From the NCBI GenBank assembly GCA_017530365.1, contig JAFXMK010000038.1:1-45447 (forward strand): a DNA stretch of 45,447 bases. The letters run 5' to 3'. The stretch comes from Bacteroidales bacterium. Its GTDB lineage: Bacteria; Bacteroidota; Bacteroidia; Bacteroidales; F082. Positions 39,737-45,447 of this stretch are shown here, one piece after another. The stretch's first letter is position 1; each line of letters opens with the position of its first letter. The position numbers were made by a program, and so were the translations under genes. The notes under the pieces are model-generated. The model had not been told where the DNA came from. It ran no database searches and saw nothing but the letters and a program-made list of their open reading frames with translations.

Positions 39737-40938
39737 GGCTTTATATAAACATAATTTGAGAAACGAAATTTAAATGGTCCACCCCAATAAACCGATGGTT
39801 GGGCATAACAAGGTTTTCCCCCCATCCAATGAGTGGGTATTGGAACGTCATCTATTACTGGACCATGTATAAAACCAGAGGCAGCAGTGGCTATATTTCG
39901 TTTGTTCCAACCAAATTGCCATTCTATATTAAAATTATAATCATCTGACTGTATTTCAAACAAATTATTCCCTACTGGTTTAAGACTGATTTTTCCTAAT
40001 GCTAATGCGTATTCTCCAGCTTCGAAATAATCATAAAGATTAATTGTTGCTGTTCCATCCTTTTCATAAGACAATTCTTTTTGTGTAATGAAACCAAAAT
40101 ATAATGTTGAAGCATCGATCCAATAGTCTTCTTTATTGCCAAATTGATAATGCCAAAATGCTTTAAAGAATATAGAATTACCTGTATGTACGGTAGCACC
40201 TTCTGGTGGATCCTCGCCATCGGCTACTTGTGTTGGTTCTGATAATTGTCCACCGCCATTTCCTCCAACGTGCTGCTCATTTCCCTCCATCCAAGTGATA
40301 ACTGGATCGGATGTGTCAAATTGTCGCTTTCCGACGTCTCTCGGTTCCAGGAAACTGCCATGTTCGGCGTAAGCATACGGATCGTTGGTGGCCGAGTTGG
40401 GCGTGTAGCCCGAAGCGCCGCCGCCCACCTGAAGCCAGCCGCTGGGGTCAACATATCTCAGAGGGTTGTTCGAACAATAGGCGTAGCGGTTGAAGCCCTG
40501 GGCGTTTTCGGGGCTGCCAACGTATTGGTCAACCGAAAGGAAACTGCTCGTTATCGGGTCGTACATGCGGCCGTTCATGTTGATGAGCCCGAAAGCATAG
40601 AGATGCTCATGGCCGGTGAAGCCCCTGTCGAACATCGGGGTGCCTGTGAAGCTTCCACTCCAGCTGTTGGGGTTGCGAAGGTTGCCCCAGGCGTCGAAAC
40701 TCAGCCGCTGCTCCACGGTGCCGCTTTCATCCGTTATCGCGGTCCACGAGCCTAGGTTGTCCTTGAGGACGTAGTGGGTCTCGTTGATTCCGTCGCAGCT
40801 CTCGACCACGGCGAAGACGTCCAGAGGGCTGCTTTTCTCGATGACGCCCGTGAGGCGGTTGAGCCAGTCGTATGTGAAGCGTTCCTCCATGTTGGTCCTG
40901 TTGTCCTTTCGGGTGGCTAAGTTATAAAGACTGTTCAA
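39733..40938 (-). CDS. Short RHS cassette with uncharacterised beta-rich tip
   Basis: 401 residues from a TTG that overlaps the upstream TGA; an ATG at 40890 (MEERFTYDWLNRL) is an alternative. One RHS repeat is joined directly to the end of the core: RLTGVIEKSSPLDVFAVVESCDG, where the longer cassette has over 200 further residues. The terminal core hallmark follows: GLINMNGRMYDPITSSFLSVDQYV and NRYAYCSNNPLRYVDPSG. The tip (about 170-401) carries FWHYQFGNKEDYWIDASTLYFGFITQKEL, ALALGKISLKPVGNNLFEIQ and NIEWQFGWNKRNIATAASGFIHG. It has no motif I can tie to an activity. Lacking a signal peptide, it is probably a silent or donor cassette. Confidence 0.72.
   Translation of the reverse strand: MNSLYNLATRKDNRTNMEERFTYDWLNRLTGVIEKSSPLDVFAVVESCDGINETHYVLKDNLGSWTAITDESGTVEQRLSFDAWGNLRNPNSWSGSFTGTPMFDRGFTGHEHLYAFGLINMNGRMYDPITSSFLSVDQYVGSPENAQGFNRYAYCSNNPLRYVDPSGWLQVGGGASGYTPNSATNDPYAYAEHGSFLEPRDVGKRQFDTSDPVITWMEGNEQHVGGNGGGQLSEPTQVADGEDPPEGATVHTGNSIFFKAFWHYQFGNKEDYWIDASTLYFGFITQKELSYEKDGTATINLYDYFEAGEYALALGKISLKPVGNNLFEIQSDDYNFNIEWQFGWNKRNIATAASGFIHGPVIDDVPIPTHWMGGKPCYAQPSVYWGGPFKFRFSNYVYIKP
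40440..40790 (-). repeat. RHS tail repeat, copy in the short cassette
   Basis: Closely similar at DNA level to 42715-43060 and to the edge segment 45290-45447. These segments encode the last RHS repeats and the PLRYVDPSG end that precedes each tip. They are GC-rich, in contrast to the AT-rich tips and immunity genes, and long enough to support homologous recombination between cassettes. Confidence 0.8.
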
Positions 40939-41741
40939 TAAACAGAAACGACCTTGCCATGAGAATCAAATTTTGCAAAAACACTATTATTGTCTATTGG
41001 ACCCTGATACAAATAATATGGGCCGACTTGCAAGGGTAAAAGTATATAGCGAAGGGATGGATCAGATCCAACTATAATATCCCTATATAATCTCGTTGTT
41101 TCATAATTTGGTGCTAGTTTAAACTTGTATGAACCACCAAAGAATCTGAATAGCGAAAGGTTAATTTTGTCAACATGCTTCTCTCCTGACTTTAACAGAA
41201 TGAAGTATTCATTGTTCTCTGAAAGTATGTTCTCTGGAAGCAAATCAATTTCATTGAATCTTGCTTTTGTGTCCGAATTGGTTAATAAACTCCGTAAATC
41301 CTCTATTTCGGTATTGGCATCCAGTGCTGCGTTGTTTCCTTCTTCACCATCGGTTTGCATCAAACTGTCATTGACATATAAATCCCAAAACTGCCCCACA
41401 CCTACAACAAAAGAAGAGTCAGAAAAACGCCCACAGATCTCACTCAAACTATGGTTTTCCAACGTACTAGTCCATCCGATTGGCTGTAACATGACTGTTC
41501 CCATGCATGGATATTGTGTGTCCGTAAAAGTGACCTTAGGCAAATAGTAGTTGGAGTCTGATTGATTTTCATAACTGATAAGTAAAAACGGCACCGTCAA
41601 TAAAGAATCTTTACCTACGGCTAAGCTATCTATTTCATTTTCCATTTCTATTGAAAAACGTATAGAAATGCTTTGAGCTATAACCGTGTCTATTCTCAAA
41701 AACGTCAATAATAATATTAAAGTGTTAATAAGTCGTCTCAT
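40935..41741 (-). CDS. Exported protein, probable immunity to the metalloprotease-type tip
   Basis: 268 residues. I choose the ATG at 41739-41741 (MRRLINTLILLLTFLRIDTVIAQ), because it overlaps the TGA of the RHS gene upstream as ATGA and starts with a signal peptide. The mature protein is beta-rich (SISIRFSIEMENEIDSLAVGKDSLL, VGQFWDLYVNDSLMQ, LSLFRFFGGSYKFKLAPNYETTRLY). The layout suggests a periplasmic inhibitor of the HExxH tip. No known immunity family recognised; sequence is AT-rich. Confidence 0.6.
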   Translation of the reverse strand: MRRLINTLILLLTFLRIDTVIAQSISIRFSIEMENEIDSLAVGKDSLLTVPFLLISYENQSDSNYYLPKVTFTDTQYPCMGTVMLQPIGWTSTLENHSLSEICGRFSDSSFVVGVGQFWDLYVNDSLMQTDGEEGNNAALDANTEIEDLRSLLTNSDTKARFNEIDLLPENILSENNEYFILLKSGEKHVDKINLSLFRFFGGSYKFKLAPNYETTRLYRDIIVGSDPSLRYILLPLQVGPYYLYQGPIDNNSVFAKFDSHGKVVSVY

Positions 41742-43945
41742 AATTTGATGAAAGTATAGTTTTTTGTCCAAGAAAAACAGTTGTATTGTAGTAATGGATT
41801 GTATATTATTGTTTCATATAGATGAGGCCATGGTTTTTTCGCTATAGAATACAAATAATCTGGTTGAACACCGTAAAAACTTCGTCCTCGTAATACATCT
41901 TCATACCCATAAGCATAGTAATCAAGCATTTCATAGAACTCCTTACAATAATAAACCCATTTTGGCATGCCTTCTAATACTGCAAATTGTGACACGTGAA
42001 CGAATTCGTGTCCCATGCTATAAAACAAGGTCTTAGCACTCTTAAAACAGAGATTCTTATTGAAATACATTTTTGACCGACCTGTTAACATCCCTCCCTT
42101 GCTAATGGGGCTGGTGGAAGCAGGGGCTTTAGAGGCTATCAGGTTTTCCATCTTATCAGGTGGGACATGTTCTACGGAAAATGCATCTAGTTTATCATAC
42201 GGAGCATCTGGATACCATGTTTCTCGGGCTTGTAAAAGGAATGCATCGTTTTGTTTTTCGATAGGAATAGGATCTCCTGCTTCTCTCTCAAGCTGAGCAC
42301 AACCTTTTCTGAAAATTTGCATTTCATCATGGTATTGTGCCAATTGTTCAAGTCCTCCCATTAAGGCCCCTGAAAACTCACCAATTACCCCAGCTTTTAC
42401 TCCTGCCCACAAACCCTGGCTGAAACTTGCTCCCTGCATCCAAGCTGCCGAGGAAGCGCTTACGAAGCCGTTAGCCAATCCGCTTGCCGCCCCTATTCCT
42501 ATCAAACTTCCTTCACCAAGCCATGACGCAGCTCCCAATCCAGCTCCATATCCTGCAGCACCGCCCAAGCCACCTGAAATCGCTCCTATTCCGGCAGCGA
42601 CCCAGAACTGTGCGCCGTTGTTGACACTCCCTGACATCAAGCGAGAGGCGGTATTGGTAAATGCTCCGATGAAAGCGCCCACCAAAACGGATTCCCAAAT
42701 CAATTCCCCACTTGGGTCAACATACCTCAGCGGGTTGTTCAGGCAATAGGCATACCTATTGAAGTTCTGAGAGTTGCCCGGGCTTTGCACGTATTGGTCA
42801 ACCGACAGGAAACCGCTCATCACCGGGTCGTACATGCGGCCGTTCATGTTGATGAGGCCGAAGTCATACAAATGCTCGTGTCCGGTGAAGCCTCGGTCGA
42901 ACATCGGGGTTCCCGAGAAGCTTCCGCTCCAGGTGTTGGGGTTGCGAAGGTTGCCCCAAGCGTCGTAACTCAGCCGTTGTTCCACAACACCATCGCCGTC
43001 GGTGATTGTGGTCCACGAACCAAGATTGTCCTTCAAGATGTAGTGTATCGTGCGATTGTTATTCTCGGTCTCCACTGCCGCAAACAAGCCCGTGGGGCCG
43101 CTGAGATAGGTGATCCATCGCGAGGCGGTTGTGTTTCCTGTGGCTTCCGTCACATACTCGCAGTTGCCCACATAGCGCTTGGTGCGGGTGGTGTTGCCCA
43201 CGTGCTCCTCCATGGAGATGCGCTGGTGGTCATAGCCGTAGGTGTAGCTCAAGCTGTTGTTGCCTTCAACAATTCCGCTGACTTTGTCGAAATGTGTGTA
43301 GGCAATACTCTGTGCCGTATTGGGGAACAGTCCCTCGGGAACCGTTGCCGATCTTAGGGCATGAGGTTTGTCGGCCATGTTATAACTGTTTGCGTCTGTA
43401 CTGAAAACAGTTAACCCGTCAGCGCTCTTATTGGTAATGCGTCCATAGCTGTCATACAGGGTCTGCCCCTTTTGGACCCCATTCAATGTGACATTTTTCA
43501 GCCTGTTCAACCTGTCATAGGTGAACGCCTCGGTGATGCCGCTTCCGTTGTTCAAGCGATGGTCCTTCCGGCTGAGCAGGTTCCCGAAGTCGTCATAGAC
43601 ATAAGTCAGTCGCTGGATTGTTGTATTCCCGTTTGGGCCTGTAGAGTGAATTCCCGTAAGCCGTCCCGTAAGTTCGTCATAGGTGTTCCTTGTCACGATA
43701 CAGTTGCCAAAAACTGTCTCTGTTGGCTGTCCCGCCGCATTGGCGTCTCCCAACCTCCATAACATCACACCCGTGTGCAGGTCGGTTATGTCATGAAGAA
43801 AACCGTTGGATTTGTAACCGTATTTGACGGACACTCCGGATGGATATGTTTCCGTAAGGACACGTGAAAGGCTGTCGTATGTGAAGGTCTCCTTCAAGTT
43901 CTTCTCGTGATTCTTTCGAAAGGTTATATAAAAAACCACCATCAT
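41738..43945 (-). CDS. RHS cassette with HExxH metalloprotease-like tip
   Basis: 735 residues starting at an ATG that overlaps the upstream TGA (ATGA). It has about 14 YD-type repeats (FTYDSLSRVLTETYPSG, YDELTGRLTGIHS, YGYDHQRISMEEHV) and the RHS core end GLINMNGRMYDPVMSGF and NRYAYCLNNPLRYVDPSG. A Gly/Ala-rich hydrophobic stretch follows (about 415-530, FIGAFTNTASRLMSG, AAGIGAISGGLGGAAGYGAGL), as seen in pretoxin translocation regions. The tip ends with SMGHEFVHVSQF, a zinc HExxH motif, with a possible third ligand Glu in EFYEMLDYYAYGYE. It has no signal peptide, so it is probably a donor cassette. Confidence 0.75.
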   Translation of the reverse strand: MMVVFYITFRKNHEKNLKETFTYDSLSRVLTETYPSGVSVKYGYKSNGFLHDITDLHTGVMLWRLGDANAAGQPTETVFGNCIVTRNTYDELTGRLTGIHSTGPNGNTTIQRLTYVYDDFGNLLSRKDHRLNNGSGITEAFTYDRLNRLKNVTLNGVQKGQTLYDSYGRITNKSADGLTVFSTDANSYNMADKPHALRSATVPEGLFPNTAQSIAYTHFDKVSGIVEGNNSLSYTYGYDHQRISMEEHVGNTTRTKRYVGNCEYVTEATGNTTASRWITYLSGPTGLFAAVETENNNRTIHYILKDNLGSWTTITDGDGVVEQRLSYDAWGNLRNPNTWSGSFSGTPMFDRGFTGHEHLYDFGLINMNGRMYDPVMSGFLSVDQYVQSPGNSQNFNRYAYCLNNPLRYVDPSGELIWESVLVGAFIGAFTNTASRLMSGSVNNGAQFWVAAGIGAISGGLGGAAGYGAGLGAASWLGEGSLIGIGAASGLANGFVSASSAAWMQGASFSQGLWAGVKAGVIGEFSGALMGGLEQLAQYHDEMQIFRKGCAQLEREAGDPIPIEKQNDAFLLQARETWYPDAPYDKLDAFSVEHVPPDKMENLIASKAPASTSPISKGGMLTGRSKMYFNKNLCFKSAKTLFYSMGHEFVHVSQFAVLEGMPKWVYYCKEFYEMLDYYAYGYEDVLRGRSFYGVQPDYLYSIAKKPWPHLYETIIYNPLLQYNCFSWTKNYTFIKL
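42715..43060 (-). repeat. RHS tail repeat, copy in the metalloprotease cassette
   Basis: Second copy of the conserved RHS tail, parallel to 40440-40790. The matches run from the PLRYVDPSG codons through the KDNLGSW codons with many scattered silent changes, i.e. diverged paralogues rather than a recent duplication. Confidence 0.8.
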
Positions 43946-44397
43946 TCTATCAAGTGTTCTACCCTGAAAACCGACTCCACATCCGCCACAAACCTATCCT
44001 TGTCGAAATCTGTTACCTTTTTAGGCATTTTTAAGCCTTTAATAGTTTCAATAATAGATGTTGTTAGGTGTGTTTTTATGTCTGCTTCCTCACTTGTTAG
44101 CATGAGCTCATAGTCGACTCTCAATTCACATTCAAAAGTTTTTTCTATTTGGTGATGCACATTTCCAAAGACCAACGTCTTCTTTTCAATGTATTTTGGC
44201 CGCCTGACTTTAAACAAGTGTTCAATTGTCGGTTTTACACAAATAAGACCGATTATAAATAGTTGTATCGATTCTCCGTAATTCATGTGTTCAATCGTTC
44301 GGTTTATGGATTCTTCCCATTTTGAAAGAATCATCCTTTTTTCAGAATATATTTCTCGGGAAAAACTAGATTCGAAGAAGTTGATTGCTATTTTCAT
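43942..44397 (-). CDS. Imm44-like immunity protein
   Basis: 151 residues, no signal peptide. The pattern matches Imm44-type proteins of Bacteroidota toxin loci: an N-terminal helical region (RMILSKWEESINRTIEHMNYGESIQ), a beta pair ending ECELRVDYELML, then helices (LTTSIIETIKGLKM) and the end TDFDKDRFVADVESVF. It lies 19 bp after the GIY-YIG-like RHS tip and its stop overlaps the start of the next RHS cassette (ATGA). It probably protects the cytoplasm against the upstream tip. Family call is by pattern. Confidence 0.6.
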   Translation of the reverse strand: MKIAINFFESSFSREIYSEKRMILSKWEESINRTIEHMNYGESIQLFIIGLICVKPTIEHLFKVRRPKYIEKKTLVFGNVHHQIEKTFECELRVDYELMLTSEEADIKTHLTTSIIETIKGLKMPKKVTDFDKDRFVADVESVFRVEHLIE

Positions 44398-44416
44398 GGA
44401 CCCTTGCTGATGTTAA

Positions 44417-45447
44417 TTATCTAAAAATCCGGTTTCCCGGAGGTAAATGACCGTTTTTAAAATAATATTGGTATATCAATATTTTCTCATGGATTTTTAT
44501 TTCTCTTTGATTACCTTCAAACACAGAAATCATGTGAACGTTGTAGGTCTGATACCAACTATCCGAATATCTTTTATTTCCCTGTGTTGTTTCTCCGATT
44601 TTCCAAATTTCACCTGCTTCCAAATAAACTAACGTAGAAGTCCCGTTTACGCAAGGATATATACCATTCGTGTTCGCTCGAAGTTCATAAACAAAACCGT
44701 CAGGCCCATCTGGTCTAGTCAAAAGATGAGAGATTTCTTTCTTCATTTTAGCAATTAATTCCTCGCCGTAGTATAGTGCTACTGCTCCAGTTGCTACTAT
44801 CGAGATGGCTTCTCCTATGGGAGTGGGTTCGACAGCGCTAGCTGTCCACATGGTTGTCAATACGGTAGCTGCGATGTTTATTCCTCGATTTGTACCTCCA
44901 CTTTCCCCATTATTGGCACGTAAGGTGTAATAGCTGGCAATTGCACTGGCCCCAGTTCCTGCGTTGTCAAAGTGTGCCGCGCCATAGTCACAGTAGCCTT
45001 GGCAATCATTGATCCACATTGAGTTGAAACTTGAAGGGATCGCCCATGCGCCAGCCTCGAAGCCGCCGCCTTCGGTCTGTATGTACCACGAAGAGTAATG
45101 ACAGGTGCCGAAACCGTCCATCCAATGTGCCCCCATGGTGCCACCGCCTCCAGCGTAGCCATAGCCGCCTTCAATGTTGTAGATTCCTGCTTCCCTCAGT
45201 TGTTCTCGAGTAACATAACAAGGGTCTGACAAATAATCTTGGATCAGTCCGGAAACATACCTCGGACCTCCGTGTCCTGCCAGCCACCCCGAAGGATCCA
45301 CAAACTTCAGCGGGTTGTACATGCAGTAGGCATAGCGGTTGAATCCCTGCGAACTCGTGGGATCCTGCACATAGCGGTCAGCCGAGAGGAACGACGACAT
45401 CACGGGATCGTACATTCGTCCGTTCATGTTGATCAAACCAAAAGACG
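44417..45447 (-). CDS. RHS protein with GIY-YIG-like tip, 5' end beyond window
   Basis: At least 343 codons, open to the window edge. The RHS end (GLINMNGRMYDPVMSSFLSADRYV, NRYAYCMYNPLKFVDPSG) is followed by a Gly/Tyr-rich linker (about 70-180 of the visible part). A hydrophobic helical stretch follows (NIAATVLTTMWTASAVEPTP, SIVATGAVALYYGEELI), then a C-terminal domain: VYLEAGEIWKIGETTQGNKRY, EIKIHEKILIYQYYFKNGHLPPGNRIFR. The Y...G.IWKIG..T...RY arrangement and the trailing Glu/Tyr resemble GIY-YIG-type nucleases, probably DNA- or RNA-cutting. This may be the 3' end of the main rhs gene, with the other cassettes downstream. Confidence 0.72.
   Translation of the reverse strand, partial: SFGLINMNGRMYDPVMSSFLSADRYVQDPTSSQGFNRYAYCMYNPLKFVDPSGWLAGHGGPRYVSGLIQDYLSDPCYVTREQLREAGIYNIEGGYGYAGGGGTMGAHWMDGFGTCHYSSWYIQTEGGGFEAGAWAIPSSFNSMWINDCQGYCDYGAAHFDNAGTGASAIASYYTLRANNGESGGTNRGINIAATVLTTMWTASAVEPTPIGEAISIVATGAVALYYGEELIAKMKKEISHLLTRPDGPDGFVYELRANTNGIYPCVNGTSTLVYLEAGEIWKIGETTQGNKRYSDSWYQTYNVHMISVFEGNQREIKIHEKILIYQYYFKNGHLPPGNRIFR

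Overview
The window is a piece of a Bacteroidales-type (Bacteroidota) chromosome. Evidence: promoters of the TAnnTTTG class recur upstream of genes (e.g. 7312-7344, 21579-21586, 28009-28016, 36256-36263). There are two secreted proteins with type IX secretion (T9SS) C-terminal sorting domains, a PorW/SprE-like T9SS lipoprotein, an S46 dipeptidyl-peptidase, a GSCFA protein, an RprXY-like two-component pair, and A-rich leaders with few Shine-Dalgarno sites. Species cannot be fixed from sequence alone.

Positions 1-37071 are mostly housekeeping. On the minus strand: groES-groEL (groEL runs off the left edge); pheT followed by a sigma-54 activator, lptE, a helical protein and secG, ending in a terminator. 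On the plus strand: a T9SS cargo protein; a kinase - PorW - bactofilin - fabD - S41 protease run; yceD-rpmF with a strong terminator. Minus: pgi - T9SS cargo - U32 protease (trhP-like) - PHP phosphatase. Plus: an RprXY-like pair, then a convergent serine hydrolase, a DEAD-box helicase, menA. A tRNA-Pro (minus) and trxB (plus) follow, then a GSCFA gene and a small phage-polyvalent-like gene behind a hairpin leader. Minus: a GreA-Nudix fusion overlapping dpp7, purC, phoH. Plus: a SAM hydrolase-family gene.

Positions 37076-45447 are an accessory island, all on the minus strand: a tandem array of RHS polymorphic-toxin cassettes. Each cassette is an RHS tail of variable length plus a unique tip, followed by an immunity-type gene. 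Toxin and immunity genes are coupled by 4-bp overlaps in several places. The tips include a GIY-YIG-like C-terminus, an HExxH metalloprotease-like domain and an unrecognised beta-rich domain. The cassettes restart at the same short RHS junction motif, as expected for silent donor cassettes. The last one is truncated against the SAM hydrolase gene.

Three layers of repeats overlie the genes. (1) Arrays of 7-8 bp tandem units fill intercistronic gaps and supply a start codon (menA) and stop codons (helicase, purC, phoH). (2) CCCCTCTCC/GGAGAGGGG palindromes, two of which form the 25-bp inverted ends of a 378-bp element holding a gutted DUF559 nuclease gene. (3) A GTCATTGCGAG-type repeat, one copy of which is read through in frame as the linker between two domains of the GreA-Nudix fusion. 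A candidate small RNA with its own promoter and terminator lies upstream of pgi. The most unusual items are the DUF559 element, the boundary-hugging arrays and the RHS cassette array.
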